A stretch of DNA of 64,000 nt from Salinibaculum litoreum (GCA_009789175.1 CP046867.1:124001-188000), one strand, 5' to 3'; shown: positions 33,413 to 43,268, counted from the stretch's first letter. Program-made: numbers and translations. Notes: generated by a model not told the origin, from the letters alone.

Positions 33413-34786
33413 CTAGCGGACAACTCGTTTCAAACGGCCCCGTCTGAAGTACATGTTCGCCGGGTCGGAATCGAGATCAAATTCGATGTCTCTTTTCGAC
33501 CCATCATTCGTGACTGTATAGAAGCTGAATTCCCCCGGATCAAGATGGTGCGGGAATGCTCGGATGCCCTCTTCTTTACTTTGTTCAGGCGTGTGGAGAG
33601 AGATTCCGCCGTCCGCAAGGTCAACAATCGTAGTAAATCTATTTTGGAAGGATTCGTAACGTCCAGTCACAGCCTGGCATTTCTCTCGAAGTGCAAATAT
33701 AGGGACTTTCGTCCGAGAGTACCCGGATAGCAATGCCAGAATAGCTAACCCAATATCCGTTGGGTGGGTTTCTGGCGAAGCATTACATGCAATTGCGAGG
33801 CCAACCTCGGCTTCAGTCAGATATCCCGCGAAGGCTGTAGAGCCACTGATTCCACCCCCGTGTCCGACAACCTCATCCCCACCGAGTGACTGACGCATCC
33901 AACCATGTCCATACCTACGTTTAGTGCCATCTAGGAACGTCTGTTTGATCGCTTGTTCTGCCTGCATCTGATCTACCAATTCTGGAGTGGCACCCTCGAA
34001 AACATCACCTCCTCCACGTATCATCTCCTGCATAAACCGGGCGATATCACGTGTAGATGCGATCAATCCAGTGGATGGAATCAGGAGTTCCTCGAACGGC
34101 AGTGGTGCCGGGGTGGCCCCACTTTCTGTTATCTGATAGCCAAGCGCTTTTTCATCGGCGTCACTGAATGTGTCCTCGTTGAACGTGGCCCGCTCCATAT
34201 TCAGCGGTCGGAAGATCTCCTCATCAACATACGTTGAAAAGGAACGACCGGCAACTTCCTCTATCACTCTCCCGATGACATTATAGCCCGTATTATTGTA
34301 GAAAAATCGCTCTTCGTCGGAGACCCGGTATTCGCTTGCTTGCTCAAGATAGCGGACTCTGTCCTCTTCAGTAGCGACCCCAGCAGGCACTCCTTTGGTT
34401 GCTTGATTGATGAGAGCGCGGTCGGGACCAGTTGTTGGCATCCCAGATGTATGAGAGAGTAATTCACCAATCGTGATTGCGGGCCCAGACACGTTGGAGA
34501 AATGTTCGACATACTCATTGACTGCGTCGGAGAGCGACAGTTCCCCGTTCTCCACCAATTGGAATACGGCTAGGGCGGTGATGGGCTTTGTCACAGACCC
34601 CATCGCGTACAACGTATCTGGGGTGGCGGGTTTTGTGGTTTCTAGGTTTCTCACACCAACCCCGTTTGCGTATTGCTCCGAGTCGGAATCAAAAATGGTG
34701 ATACTGGCTCCAGGTATATTGTGTCGACGCAGCCAATCAGTCAGGAGTGATTCTACCTGCTCGGTTTCAGACGGTTGTAGTGACAT
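33413..34786 (-). CDS. Serine hydrolase of the class C beta-lactamase/penicillin-binding family
   Basis: These enzymes use an active-site serine on peptides, esters or beta-lactams. The 457-aa protein has S64-V-T-K67, the YNN motif near 163-165 and a late GHGGG box, so all three catalytic boxes are present. No signal peptide is visible, so it is probably cytoplasmic or leaves the cell by an unseen route; archaea have no murein, so an esterase or D-aminopeptidase-like role is more likely than antibiotic resistance. The C-terminal 100 residues form the beta-type lipocalin-like domain often found here. It is intact within a decayed region, with moderate GC. Confidence 0.8.
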   Translation of the reverse strand: MSLQPSETEQVESLLTDWLRRHNIPGASITIFDSDSEQYANGVGVRNLETTKPATPDTLYAMGSVTKPITALAVFQLVENGELSLSDAVNEYVEHFSNVSGPAITIGELLSHTSGMPTTGPDRALINQATKGVPAGVATEEDRVRYLEQASEYRVSDEERFFYNNTGYNVIGRVIEEVAGRSFSTYVDEEIFRPLNMERATFNEDTFSDADEKALGYQITESGATPAPLPFEELLIPSTGLIASTRDIARFMQEMIRGGGDVFEGATPELVDQMQAEQAIKQTFLDGTKRRYGHGWMRQSLGGDEVVGHGGGISGSTAFAGYLTEAEVGLAIACNASPETHPTDIGLAILALLSGYSRTKVPIFALREKCQAVTGRYESFQNRFTTIVDLADGGISLHTPEQSKEEGIRAFPHHLDPGEFSFYTVTNDGSKRDIEFDLDSDPANMYFRRGRLKRVVR

Positions 34787-34863
34787 TGTGTGTGCGATCT
34801 ATGTCGTTGAATGAGTGGTTCATCGTTCAGTTTAATTTGCGGCGATCAATCCTGATAGCATGA

Positions 34864-35103
34864 TTAGTTACGTAGCTCGGAAAGCAGTCGGAACTGGTCA
34901 TCGTTTGGTAGCACTTCCGTGGAGGTCTCTGCGCCGGTAACCTTGATGTGGTGGGCGGAAGCGTTCTGGTGGTAATACGTCATCTCCTGTCCTCCGTCTA
35001 TTGCTACGATCGCAGTCATCAAAAATGGAGAGTCGCCCAGAACGGAAGTATCCCCGCTATAATCCTTTTTGGTTGATAATTTTATATTAATTCGCTTGGT
35101 CAA
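34864..35103 (-). CDS. Hypothetical protein, 79 aa
   Basis: This is a small beta-rich protein with strands INIKLST, TAIVAIDGGQEM and HHIKVTGAET. No motif is recognised. The low GC and the isolated position in a decayed region make it uncertain as a true gene, although the composition is protein-like. Confidence 0.4.
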   Translation of the reverse strand: MTKRINIKLSTKKDYSGDTSVLGDSPFLMTAIVAIDGGQEMTYYHQNASAHHIKVTGAETSTEVLPNDDQFRLLSELRN

Positions 35104-35191
35104 TGTGGTGGGCGTTCAGAGCTAATAAATATTCTACTAAACTGCAGTTTCGGAGAGAACTAAGTTCAAATCAGTGGCAGTGGATGATCGA

Positions 35192-35398
35192 ATGAGTGAC
35201 GTAATCGTGGTCGGCGGAGGCCCAGCATGACTCAGTGCAGCACTGTTCACCGAAAGAACGGACTCGACACCACTGTCTATGATACCGGGAAATCATGGAT
35301 GCCCCATGCCCACCTCTTCAATTACCTCGGCATCCGGAGCATCAGCAGTGAAGAATTCATGACTCTAGCAAGAGGACAGGTTTCCGATTGAGGCGTGT
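35192..35398 (+). pseudogene. N-terminal fragment of an FAD-dependent oxidoreductase
   Basis: The start reads MSDVIVVGGGPA, a dinucleotide-binding motif, but the next glycine codon is a TGA stop. After a frame change the thioredoxin-reductase-like front goes on (NGLDTTVYDTGKSWMPHAHLFNYLGI). It stops abruptly at about 35398, where SDR sequence begins. Nonsense, frameshift and truncation together make it a dead gene. Confidence 0.75.
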
Positions 35399-35708
35399 AT
35401 ACCAGAAATGAAGGACAAAGGATGGGGCGTATCCTGAATATTTCGTCTATTTCAGCCCGAAATGGGGGATATGTAGGTCCACACAATGCAGCGTCAAAAG
35501 CAGGTCTCATTGGGCTGACCCGCTTCTATGCCCAATCAGCAGCCAAACATGGAATTACGGTGAACGCGATTTCGCCTGGGGCTATTGACACTGATATGCT
35601 ACGTGACCCCCGTTCGGGGAGGACGTAACTCCTGTGGGCCGATTCGGCAAACCTGAAGAAGTTGCACACATTGCGATGTTTATTATGAAGTATGCTGGTG
35701 GTTGGAGG
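35399..35708 (+). pseudogene. C-terminal fragment of a short-chain dehydrogenase
   Basis: It starts inside the SDR fold with RILNISSISARNG, keeps the catalytic-type region (serine, then an S-K pair in AASKAGLIGLTRFYAQ with the usual tyrosine position lost) and VNAISPGAIDTDML, then shifts frame near 35610 into VGRFGKPEEVAHIAMF. It lacks the nucleotide-binding half and the final strand. It is joined at both sides to other gene fragments. Confidence 0.75.
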
Positions 35709-35956
35709 GAATACCCCCTATCTGGGGTATGCGTGATGAGCTCCCCCTCAAGGCGATCAAGGTGGTAGTTTATATTTCCGCTATCCCTCGCGGATACGCC
35801 GTCCATGATTTCGGAAAACGGCACTACATCCTTTTCTGTGGCCCAGATTGCCCAGAGCGCTTCAACACGTGTTTGGTTTGCCAGTGTCTGGAAGGTAGAC
35901 ACCAACTCTTTCGTAGTGATATCTCTCGCTTCAGGTAAGAAATCTAGTCGAGCCAT
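35706..35956 (-). pseudogene. Truncated haloarchaeal winged-helix regulator
   Basis: The ATG at 35956 opens a winged helix (LVSTFQTLANQTRVEALWAI, SEIMDGVSARDSGNINYHLDRL) of the ArsR/DUF7351-like type. Similarity ends after GYSL at about 35705; the sequence that follows belongs to the opposing SDR fragment. Full-length relatives have another 150 residues with a sensor domain, so this is a remnant, although a short DNA-binding peptide could still be made. Confidence 0.65.
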
Positions 35957-36064
35957 TTCAGTTCAGCCCGCCATTAGTTGGTTATGAATACCATCTAGTC
36001 CCAGCCCATCTTGTGGTCTTTCGTTTACTCCCCATTATCACTGTGAGTTCTATCTCCTACCCCA

Positions 36065-36571
36065 TTAGCGGAGTTTTTCGTAAACGAATACGGTCATTGG
36101 TTCGGAAAATGCTTCGACATCCGTCTTGATCTCCAATTCGTATCCACTACTTTCGAATAATTGGCGAGCACGGGGTTGCTTATTCGTAGTATCGAGAGCA
36201 ATCTCTGAGAATCCCCGTTTTTGAGCACACTGTTCGAGTTCGTTCAGAATCTTTTGGCCGAACCCCTTCCCCTGCACCGATGGATCTACGCGTAGTCGTT
36301 TGAGTTCTGCTGTTTGTTCGTCAAATTCTTCCAGCATCTCTGTGAGATGGCCTTCAACCGGTCTTATTCCGCCCATCGCCACGATCTCCCCGTCGTATTC
36401 TCCAATGAGAAATGCGCCGTTCTGTAGATATGTACTCTCAATGGCGTTCAAATCTTCTTCGGGCACGCCTTCAACGTACGCCCCGATATCGCGCATCGCG
36501 TTCTCGTGTAGGTCGAGGATTCGGGAAACGTCCGAGGGTTCAAAAGTACGGATGGTCAGTTTATTCCCCAT
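36065..36571 (-). CDS. GNAT family N-acetyltransferase
   Basis: The 168-aa protein transfers an acetyl group from acetyl-CoA to an unknown amine. The acetyl-CoA-binding motif A is clear (LRVDPSVQGKGFGQKIL), followed by a helix and the ALDTTNKQPRARQLFESSGY motif B region. The length is normal and no membrane segment is present. It stands alone between the debris region and the stress genes. The substrate cannot be predicted. Confidence 0.85.
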   Translation of the reverse strand: MGNKLTIRTFEPSDVSRILDLHENAMRDIGAYVEGVPEEDLNAIESTYLQNGAFLIGEYDGEIVAMGGIRPVEGHLTEMLEEFDEQTAELKRLRVDPSVQGKGFGQKILNELEQCAQKRGFSEIALDTTNKQPRARQLFESSGYELEIKTDVEAFSEPMTVFVYEKLR

Positions 36572-36624
36572 CGAGTAGATGAATCGACTCCATATTGATA
36601 AGAGCTCTTAGCAGACCAGTGCTA

Positions 36625-36864
36625 TTAGAATACATACACTTTGATCGAGTTGGATTCTAAGAGTACCAAGACGTATAGAGATCTAGTCAAGGTACTAGTC
36701 GAAGCTTGATGCCTGTAGCAACACGATACTTGGAGTTCGATGCCACCCGCTACCCCTGCTACAGCGTTATAAATGACTGCCGTGATTGCTCCGCCGATCA
36801 CACCGTATAGAGCACCGCCAATAATCGCAATGAACAGTTCCGGTAACCCCGGGCGGCCTCCCAT
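36625..36864 (-). CDS. Small Gly/Ala-rich membrane protein
   Basis: Residues 8-45 contain a hydrophobic, glycine-zipper-like helix pair (ELFIAIIGGALYGVIGGA, TAVIYNAVAGVAGGIEL), known from haloarchaeal miniproteins of unknown function. The part after GIEL is Ser/Tyr/Arg-rich and AT-rich and does not look native, so the original protein was probably about 48 aa and has lost its stop. The start at 36864 (MGGRPGLPE) is conserved-looking. Confidence 0.5.
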   Translation of the reverse strand: MGGRPGLPELFIAIIGGALYGVIGGAITAVIYNAVAGVAGGIELQVSCCYRHQASTSTLTRSLYVLVLLESNSIKVYVF

Positions 36865-37030
36865 GGGTCCGCCGAGGGGGTTACAGGCGGTTCACGAATC
36901 GATGCCGAGTACGGCACCCATCCAGCCATTCGTCGGCGAAAAAACGCAGGATTCGTCTCGTTCGAGTAACTGGGTAAGCGAGCATAAGGCGGGAAAGAGA
37001 CACAGTTCAGGTAGTCAGTAACGGAGTTAT

Positions 37031-37450
37031 CTACCGAACGACTACTACAGGGACGGGCGACCGACGGAAGACTTTCTGTGCAACATTGCCGACGAACAGT
37101 CGATCGGCCACCGATCCGCCGTGGCTCCCGATTACGATCAGGTCGAAGTCGTCGACTCTGTTCAGAATCGCTCGGACTGGCATCCCGAGGCGAACCTCAG
37201 TATCGATCTCGACATCGTACTCTGCTGCAAGTTCTCGGGCGGAAGTGAATACCGATTCTGCGAGGTCCTCTGCCGCCTGTTCAAGATCATCCTCGAGCGC
37301 AAGCCCCGTTGCTTCACCCCACATGGGCGACGGTTCACCCACAACGTGCAAGACAGTGATCTCCGCGTCAGGATGGTTCTCAAGAGCGTATTCAAGTGCT
37401 TCGTGGGCCATTTCTGAACTATCCATTGGGACGAGAATTCGTGAGATCAT
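37031..37450 (-). CDS. Universal stress protein UspA
   Basis: The 139-aa single-domain Usp has the nucleotide-binding fold: front strand MISRILVPMDSS, middle VRLGMPVRAI, and ATP-type motif GSHGGSVADRLFVGNVAQKVFRRSPVPVVVVR. Such proteins form dimers and help survival under stress. It stands next to the VIT1-like transporter but has its own upstream AT-rich region. The intact length contrasts with the Usp fragments at 41280 and 42180. Confidence 0.9.
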   Translation of the reverse strand: MISRILVPMDSSEMAHEALEYALENHPDAEITVLHVVGEPSPMWGEATGLALEDDLEQAAEDLAESVFTSARELAAEYDVEIDTEVRLGMPVRAILNRVDDFDLIVIGSHGGSVADRLFVGNVAQKVFRRSPVPVVVVR

Positions 37451-37534
37451 GTGGTACTATAGTAGGAGCGTGAATAAAACAGCAGGTGCCCGTTTGGAAG
37501 GGACGATTGGGTAAAGCAGGTGGACTGAGGTTTC

Positions 37535-38116
37535 TTACCCCGGAAGAAAGAAATTGATGACTGCAACGACCAGTCCGGCGAGTCCCATCCGAGCGGCGGC
37601 AACGTACCAGCGCTGTCCCGAAATCGAGCCCATGTACGCCCCAAATACGCCTAACACGCTAATTCCTAACCCGACCGCGACGAGCGCGGCCTCTTGCATC
37701 GTGAGAACGGCCCCCTCGACAACGAACGGGCTTAACGGGATGAGAATCCCGATAAGTGGTCCTGACCCGCTCGCTATGGCGTGCATGAGGCGGGCACCAC
37801 TCTGTTCCCGTTGAATGCGGGTATCGTCGAGGTCCGTGAGCATCGCTCGTTCGATACGTTTGATTTCAGCTCGGGTTTCGGCACGCTCAATCTCCCAGAC
37901 GCTCCAGACTGCGGATGTCCCGAGACCGACCGCCGCACCCAGCCCGATCTTGATGACGGTGAGCCCGTCGGGTACTCCCGAAAGGACGGCGCCGACAATG
38001 ATCCCGATACTCGTGAGCGTGCCGTCGAACCCGTTCGAGATGAAGTAGCGACGTGAGATCGCGAGGACATCCTCTTTCCCAAGGAGACGCCTCAGGAGCT
38101 GTCGAATCGACGTCAC
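37535..38116 (-). CDS. VIT1/CCC1 family Fe2+/Mn2+ transporter
   Basis: The 193-aa protein has about five membrane segments. The N-terminal motif ISRRYFISNGFDGTLTSIGIIVG is the first helix of the family with the metal-translocating D/G positions, and the charged connector EIERAETRAEIKRIERAM follows the second helix. It probably moves iron or manganese out of the cytoplasm. The DUF211 gene precedes it by six bases, so the two are co-transcribed. Confidence 0.8.
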   Translation of the reverse strand: MTSIRQLLRRLLGKEDVLAISRRYFISNGFDGTLTSIGIIVGAVLSGVPDGLTVIKIGLGAAVGLGTSAVWSVWEIERAETRAEIKRIERAMLTDLDDTRIQREQSGARLMHAIASGSGPLIGILIPLSPFVVEGAVLTMQEAALVAVGLGISVLGVFGAYMGSISGQRWYVAAARMGLAGLVVAVINFFLPG

Positions 38117-38122
38117 TGGTAG

Positions 38123-38413
38123 TCAGGCATCCTGTAACGTGCGCCGATCCGTAACGACATATTCACCACAGGCAACTTGATCCACGGAGTGGACCGACCC
38201 ACCGAGGTTTTCGATCGTCTCTTCGATCGCCGCGAAATCGATGTCTTCCCCCTCGAATGTGAGCTTGATATTCTGGACCTCCTGGTCCAGTTCGATGAGA
38301 GACGACGTCACTCCCTCGACACTCTCTGTTTCCGCGACCTGGTCTGTGAATTCCAGCAGAGGCGGGTCATGTGGTTTCAATACATCGATTACGAGCCGGC
38401 GGACTGTAGCCAT
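38123..38413 (-). CDS. DUF211 family protein
   Basis: The 96-aa protein matches DUF211: ATVRRLVIDVLKPHDPP, then VEGVTSSLIELDQEVQNIKLTFEG and a final SVHSVDQVACGEYV. The fold is ferredoxin-like and forms rings in known structures; the role is not settled. In haloarchaea it often sits next to VIT1-type transporters, as here, which suggests a metal- or ion-linked role. Confidence 0.85.
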   Translation of the reverse strand: MATVRRLVIDVLKPHDPPLLEFTDQVAETESVEGVTSSLIELDQEVQNIKLTFEGEDIDFAAIEETIENLGGSVHSVDQVACGEYVVTDRRTLQDA

Positions 38414-38497
38414 GTCTCAATAAAGGGGGGTTCACCCTAAAAATCGCGTGTCGGAATCTGCCCGTCGATATACGAACCATGCATCGAGAGATCCTGT

Positions 38498-38555
38498 GAA
38501 CTACCCCTGCCTACTCGCCGCCTTCGGCGGCTCCTTGAGGAAGGGTGCTTACCGC
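38498..38555. repeat. Nested stem-loop, possible IS200/IS605-type end remnant
   Basis: An inner perfect hairpin GCCGCC-TTC-GGCGGC (38517-38531) sits inside imperfect outer arms (ACCCCTGCCT with AGGAAGGGT). The pattern resembles ends left by single-stranded-DNA transposons of the IS200/IS605 type, which in haloarchaea often begin near a GAACTACCCC word as seen here at 38498. No transposase is present. Confidence 0.4.
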
Positions 38556-38565
38556 TTTCAATCAG

Positions 38566-41190
38566 CTAATCAGGTGATTCACAGTTGGTCGACGTCAGAG
38601 GGAGATACTGTCTAATCGCGGTGACGACGACGAAGTATCCGGGAAGCGCGGCGACAAGTACAGTACCGATAAGTATCCAGTCAGCGAGTTCCAGCGGAAC
38701 CGTTCCTAAGTACTGATTGAGCGGGGTATACAGGACGGCCAACTGCAGCACCAACGATACCCCGACCGCGAGTGCGAGCCAAGGATTTGAGAACGTCGGC
38801 GTTTCTCGGAGCCAACGGATGACGTACAACTTCTCGAACTCGAGGGCGACAAATCCCGTGAACACCATCGTCATCGCGTACGGCGTGATGGCGACCGCCC
38901 CATCAAGGGTGTAGAACATCAACCCGAGCATGACTACCGTCGATACTGTACCGGTTCCCCCGACGAGCCCGAGCATTCGGCGATCGACGATACCTCGGTC
39001 TTGATCACGCGGCGGTCGCTCCATTATGTCGCCGCTCTGTGGATCTGCACCCAGTGCCAACGCCGGTAATCCGTCGGTGAGCAGATTGATCCATAACAAC
39101 TGGACAGCTGGTAACACGAGGTAGCCAAAGAGTGACGCGAGAAACACGATTGCGACTTCAGCGATATTCGCACTGAGCAGGTAGGCGACGAACTTCCAGA
39201 CGTTGTCAAAGATCGCTCGCCCGCGCTCGACAGCTCGCTCGATGGTCGCGTAGTTGTCGTTGAGTAGTACCACGTCGCTCGCATGTTTGGCCACGTCAGT
39301 TCCGCGCACGCCCATCGCGACGCCGATGTCGGCGTTCTTCAACGCCGGTGCGTCGTTGACGCCGTCGCCCGTCATCGCGACGACGTGCCCGTTCGCCTGG
39401 AGCGCACGTAGAATGCGCACCTTGTGTTCGGGAGACGTGCGGGCAAACACGTCGACCGCTTCAACACGTTCGCAGAGCGTGCCGTCATCCATCGCTTCGA
39501 TCTCACGTCCCTTCATCACCTCCCGGCCCATCCCGAGCGACGATGCGATAGCGGCGGCAGTTCGAACGTTGTCACCGGTTACCATTTTCACGTCGATGCC
39601 GGCGCGCGCGGTCGCCGCGAGGGCGTCAGCAACTTCCTCCCGCGGCGGATCGATCAAACCGACCAGTCCGACGAACACGAGGTCGCTCTCGATATCAGCC
39701 GGATCTTCCGCGTATGCGATGGCCAGCACGCGGAGCGCGTCGTCGGCGAACGTCCGAACCTGTTCTCGAACGCAGTCGGCTGCTTCCGCCGTGAGAGCAA
39801 CCGTTCCGTCCGCCGTCAGTACGCACGAAGATTTCGAGAGAACGACGTCCGGTGCCCCCTTCACATACCCCTGATTGTCGTGAACAGTCCCCATCCACTT
39901 TGTTTCGGAGGAGAAAGGAATCTCATCAGTGCGGGGCTGTTTTTCGCGTAACGCCTCGACATCGAATCCGTGATCTTCAGCCGCCTTGACCAACGCCTTT
40001 TCGGTGGGATCGCCCTCGTCTCGGGTCGCGTCGTTGCAGAGCGCGCCTGCCTGTAACAGCAGCTCTACCCGCTCGTCCAGTAATACATCCTCGGTCTCGT
40101 CGAGAGCGACAACGGTGTCGTTCACCCATACTTTGCTGACGGTCATCCGCCCCTCGGTGAGCGTCCCCGTCTTGTCTGTGCAGATAACGTCGACGGCACC
40201 TAGCGCCTCAACGGCCGGTAGTCTTCGGACGAGGGCGTTTTCCTCCGCCATGGTCCGCACCCCGAGGGCGAGCGTCAGCGTCACGACAGCCGGCAGCCCC
40301 TCCGGAACGGCGGCAACCGCAAGCGACACCGCGGTAAGACCGGCTTGAATTATTGGCGTATCGCGAAGCAACAACAGTGGAACAACGAGCGCAGCCAGCA
40401 CCAGCACGCCGAGGCCGAGCCGACGGCCGAGCTGGTCCAATTCCTGTTGGAGGGGTGTTCGCGTCTCCTCGGTGGCTGCCAGTTCCCGGGCAATCGCGCC
40501 GACCTCAGTGTCCATTCCGGTTGTGGACAAGACTGCGACACCCCTCCCGCGGGTGACGTTCGTTCCCTTGTACACCATACTGGTGTGCTCCGCAAGCGGT
40601 GCATTGGGATCGACCGGTTCCGTGGACTTCGAAACGGGCACACTCTCGCCCGTGAGAGCGGCCTCGTCGACCTCAAGATCCGTCTCTTCGAGGAGTCGCC
40701 CATCGGCAGGCACGACGTCTCCACTTTCTAGTTCAACAACGTCACCGGGGACGAGTTCGGTCGCGTCGATCTCTGCCGTCATCCCATCCCGCCGGACGGT
40801 CGCCCTCGGAGCAGTCAATTCCCGAAGCGCTTCGAGGCTCTGTTCGGCGCGGTAGTCCTGGACGAAGCCAAAGATACCGTTGGCGATGACGATGACGATG
40901 ATGAGGACAGCATCGATGGTATGGCCGGCCCAGACCGAGAGGAAAGCCGCAACAACCAGCACCCAAATGAGGACGCTGTCGAACTGCGCGGCGAGGATAG
41001 ATAGTCGAGTGCGCTCGCTCACCTGGACGACCTCGTTCTCGCCGTACTCCACGAACCGCTGCTTGGCCTCCCCAGTAGCCAATCCATCAGCAGTCGTGTC
41101 ATAGGCCGACAAGACTGAATCGGCCGACTGGCTGTGCGGATCGTCGACCACAATTGGATACTCAATCCCGAGCGTATTATAGAGGACCAA
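38566..41190 (-). CDS. P-type cation-transporting ATPase (type II, Ca2+/H+-like)
   Basis: This is an ATP-driven cation pump of the cytoplasmic membrane. The 874-aa protein has the N-terminal cation-ATPase domain, TGES actuator motif (ALTGESVPV), ion-site helix with [10 protein letters not shown], phosphorylation site [11 protein letters not shown] and the hinge [11 protein letters not shown], then the C-terminal membrane domain. The PEGLP motif is typical of the Ca2+ (SERCA/PMR1) and related proton or Mg2+ pumps; the exact ion is uncertain. The start at 41190 is the first ATG; the family match begins a few residues later. Length is normal. Confidence 0.85.
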   Translation of the reverse strand: MVLYNTLGIEYPIVVDDPHSQSADSVLSAYDTTADGLATGEAKQRFVEYGENEVVQVSERTRLSILAAQFDSVLIWVLVVAAFLSVWAGHTIDAVLIIVIVIANGIFGFVQDYRAEQSLEALRELTAPRATVRRDGMTAEIDATELVPGDVVELESGDVVPADGRLLEETDLEVDEAALTGESVPVSKSTEPVDPNAPLAEHTSMVYKGTNVTRGRGVAVLSTTGMDTEVGAIARELAATEETRTPLQQELDQLGRRLGLGVLVLAALVVPLLLLRDTPIIQAGLTAVSLAVAAVPEGLPAVVTLTLALGVRTMAEENALVRRLPAVEALGAVDVICTDKTGTLTEGRMTVSKVWVNDTVVALDETEDVLLDERVELLLQAGALCNDATRDEGDPTEKALVKAAEDHGFDVEALREKQPRTDEIPFSSETKWMGTVHDNQGYVKGAPDVVLSKSSCVLTADGTVALTAEAADCVREQVRTFADDALRVLAIAYAEDPADIESDLVFVGLVGLIDPPREEVADALAATARAGIDVKMVTGDNVRTAAAIASSLGMGREVMKGREIEAMDDGTLCERVEAVDVFARTSPEHKVRILRALQANGHVVAMTGDGVNDAPALKNADIGVAMGVRGTDVAKHASDVVLLNDNYATIERAVERGRAIFDNVWKFVAYLLSANIAEVAIVFLASLFGYLVLPAVQLLWINLLTDGLPALALGADPQSGDIMERPPRDQDRGIVDRRMLGLVGGTGTVSTVVMLGLMFYTLDGAVAITPYAMTMVFTGFVALEFEKLYVIRWLRETPTFSNPWLALAVGVSLVLQLAVLYTPLNQYLGTVPLELADWILIGTVLVAALPGYFVVVTAIRQYLPLTSTNCESPD

Positions 41191-41279
41191 TCCCGCAGTC
41201 GATCCTCATAACCGAGGAGTCTATTTGAGTTTTCATCACGTGGAGTTCCTTATGGAGCACGTCGAATACGTATATATCA

Positions 41280-41600
41280 GGGGAATGACCGAAGTCGGTA
41301 TCGATAAGTTACTCCCTGCGGGGTAGCTGCTTCCGCGTTTTCGCTCCCATCCGTCGGAATGAGAACCCGGGAATATCCCTTATTCTTCTCGGAAACTGCA
41401 TCTTCACCCCGGACAACGAACATCGGGATGTCACTCTGGTGAAGTACCTGCGCGGTAACGCCACCCAAGAGCCCCTTCCCGATTCCAGTCATACCCTGTC
41501 GCCCGATGACGCTCAAATCCGCGTCCTGCTCGTCAGCGTACTTACTTATTTCGACATTCGTTCTCGGCGAATACGCAACGAGTTGTACGTCGAAGATCCG
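41280..41600 (-). pseudogene. Fragment of a tandem universal stress protein
   Basis: The open frame carries the end of one Usp domain (ADEQDADLSVIGRQGMTGIGKGLLGGVTAQVLHQSDIP is the ATP-type segment in two pieces) and the start of a second (YSRVLIPTDGSENAEAA), after which sequence similarity ends. No start is present upstream. It is an internal piece of a two-domain Usp. Confidence 0.7.
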
Positions 41601-41656
41601 CTGGTCCGTATTATTTCAGGGGGGAACTTATCCCGACGTCCATCGTAGTATCCACC

Positions 41657-42106
41657 ATGAGTGATACAGAACCGACAGCGATGGACGCCGAAGAGCGCAA
41701 CGCGTTCCTCGGTACCGGCGGCACCGGCGTCATCTCCTTTCCAAGTTCGGACGACGAATCGCCGCGTTCCGTCCCCGTCTCCTACGGCTACGATAAGTCC
41801 GATACGACCTTTTACTTCAGGCTCGCCGTCGGCCCCGATAGTGACAAGGGAGATGTAGCCGGCAGTCACGTTACGTTCGTGGTCTACGGACAACAAGACG
41901 AGAACTGGCAGAGCGTCATCGCCAAAGGGCAATTGAAAGAGACCACCGAAGCGTCGGTCGCAACGGATTCGCTCGAAGGCCTTCGACAGGTCCATATCCC
42001 GCTCGTGGACATCTTCGGTCGCCCCGTGAAGGACGTTCCATTCGAGTTCTATCGACTTGTCCCCGACGAGATGACCTCCAGAAAGGAGTCTAGCACTGCA
42101 ATGTGA
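41657..42106 (+). CDS. Pyridoxamine 5'-phosphate oxidase-like flavin-binding protein
   Basis: The 149-aa protein has the split-barrel fold of the PPOX/FMN-binding family: an N-terminal helix (MDAEERNAFLGTGGTGVISF), strand VPVSYGYDKSDTTFYF, then VTFVVYGQQD and WQSVIAKGQLKE. Haloarchaea have many such genes with unknown substrates, usually bound to FMN, F420 or heme. It stands alone with its own AT-rich promoter region and is divergent from the Usp fragment. Confidence 0.8.
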   Translation: MSDTEPTAMDAEERNAFLGTGGTGVISFPSSDDESPRSVPVSYGYDKSDTTFYFRLAVGPDSDKGDVAGSHVTFVVYGQQDENWQSVIAKGQLKETTEASVATDSLEGLRQVHIPLVDIFGRPVKDVPFEFYRLVPDEMTSRKESSTAM

Positions 42107-42179
42107 CCTACCTGGCCTACTTCGTTCCACCCAGGAGGGAGTCATCTTGAATCAATAAATCGTCATTCGTCCAACGAAA

Positions 42180-42300
42180 TCATGTCTTTTGATCGGCTGT
42201 TGGCACAACGTGAACGGGGATAGCAGCGTGCGTGACGACGTAGTTCGTGACGCTCCCCAGCAGACGTTAGGGGAGACCACCACGACCGCGAGTCCTCATA
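42180..42300 (-). pseudogene. C-terminal fragment of a universal stress protein
   Basis: The minus strand ends RLLGSVTNYVVTHAAIPVHVV..DQKT at 42180, the conserved end of a Usp domain. Just before it an in-frame TAA replaces a coding codon and the front is missing. It may come from the same ancient Usp as the fragment at 41280, with the PPOX gene inserted between. Confidence 0.65.
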
Positions 42301-42449
42301 ACGACAAAACGGATAGAACCCCTCGACGACGGTGAACGGTCACTCTCGACCCGGGAGAACCCCAAAGACAGGATATTTATGTAAGTACTCGGGAACCGGC
42401 CGCCTGAATTTAACCTCTCTCGTCGCCAATTGTACTACGGTGTTCCAAC
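42301..42449. other. Upstream region of the SDR gene
   Basis: No gene was seen; an AT-rich TATTTATGTAAG segment near 42372 is a reasonable TATA region for the gene at 42450. Confidence 0.35.
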
Positions 42450-43217
42450 ATGGCATTACTCGACGGCCAGACAGCCGTCATAACCGGCGGAAGTTCAGGG
42501 ATCGGCCGCGGCATCGCCCGTGAGTTCGCTAACCACGGGGCGCACTCCATCATTGTCGCAGACATTCAACAAGAGCCAAAGGAAGGGGGGACCCCTACGC
42601 ACGAACAGATCGAACAGGAGACAGACACGCGGTCGACGTTCGTAAACTGTGACGTCACGAACAGAACGGACCTCGAAACGGCAGTAGACACCGCCGACGA
42701 GTTCGGTGGTATCGACGTAATGGTCAACAACGCCGGGATCTGGCACCCCGATGACTTCCTCGAAGTCACCGAAGAGGACTATGGACAGTTGATGACTGTC
42801 AATCTCGAAGGAGCCTACTTCGGCTCCCAGATCGCCGCTCAACGAATGGTCGAACACGACGGGGGAACCATCATCAACATCTCGAGCATCGCTGGCCTCT
42901 TCGGAAACGGGAACTGGCCGACCTATTCTGCGTCAAAGGGTGGGTTGACTATGCTCACCTACTCGCTAGCACACAGGCTGGCTGACGATGGGGTCAGGGT
43001 GAATGCTATCCACCCGGGCAGTATCGAGACGAAAATCGCCGGCGATCAGGATATCAGTCCGGAACAGGTCGAAGCAATGCTCGAGGAGATCCCTCTCGGA
43101 CGATACGGACAGCCCGAGGAGATCGGCGGGGCCGCAGTATTCCTCGCGAGTGAACTGGCGAGTTACGTGACTGGTGAGTCACTTGTCGTCGACGGGGGCT
43201 GGACCAGCTGGCGGTAA
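42450..43217 (+). CDS. Short-chain dehydrogenase/reductase, classical type
   Basis: This NAD(P)-dependent oxidoreductase has 255 aa. The cofactor motif TGGSSGIGRG, the NNAG strand, the catalytic serine in NISSIAG, Y-x3-K in YSASKGG, and the end motif VTGESLVVDGGW are all present, so it is intact and probably active. The substrate is unknown; relatives act on sugars, alcohols and acyl groups. An acidic insert (QQEPKEGGTPTHEQIEQE) follows the cofactor site. Confidence 0.9.
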   Translation: MALLDGQTAVITGGSSGIGRGIAREFANHGAHSIIVADIQQEPKEGGTPTHEQIEQETDTRSTFVNCDVTNRTDLETAVDTADEFGGIDVMVNNAGIWHPDDFLEVTEEDYGQLMTVNLEGAYFGSQIAAQRMVEHDGGTIINISSIAGLFGNGNWPTYSASKGGLTMLTYSLAHRLADDGVRVNAIHPGSIETKIAGDQDISPEQVEAMLEEIPLGRYGQPEEIGGAAVFLASELASYVTGESLVVDGGWTSWR

Positions 43218-43268
43218 AACCGCTCTAACGAGAGAATGAAGAGGCCGTGACTCGCGTTTCATTCTTCA

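Noticed and set aside
33413-34786. Antibiotic-resistance beta-lactamase
   Set aside because: The catalytic boxes only show membership of the broad serine hydrolase family; archaeal context and lack of a signal peptide make resistance an unlikely role.
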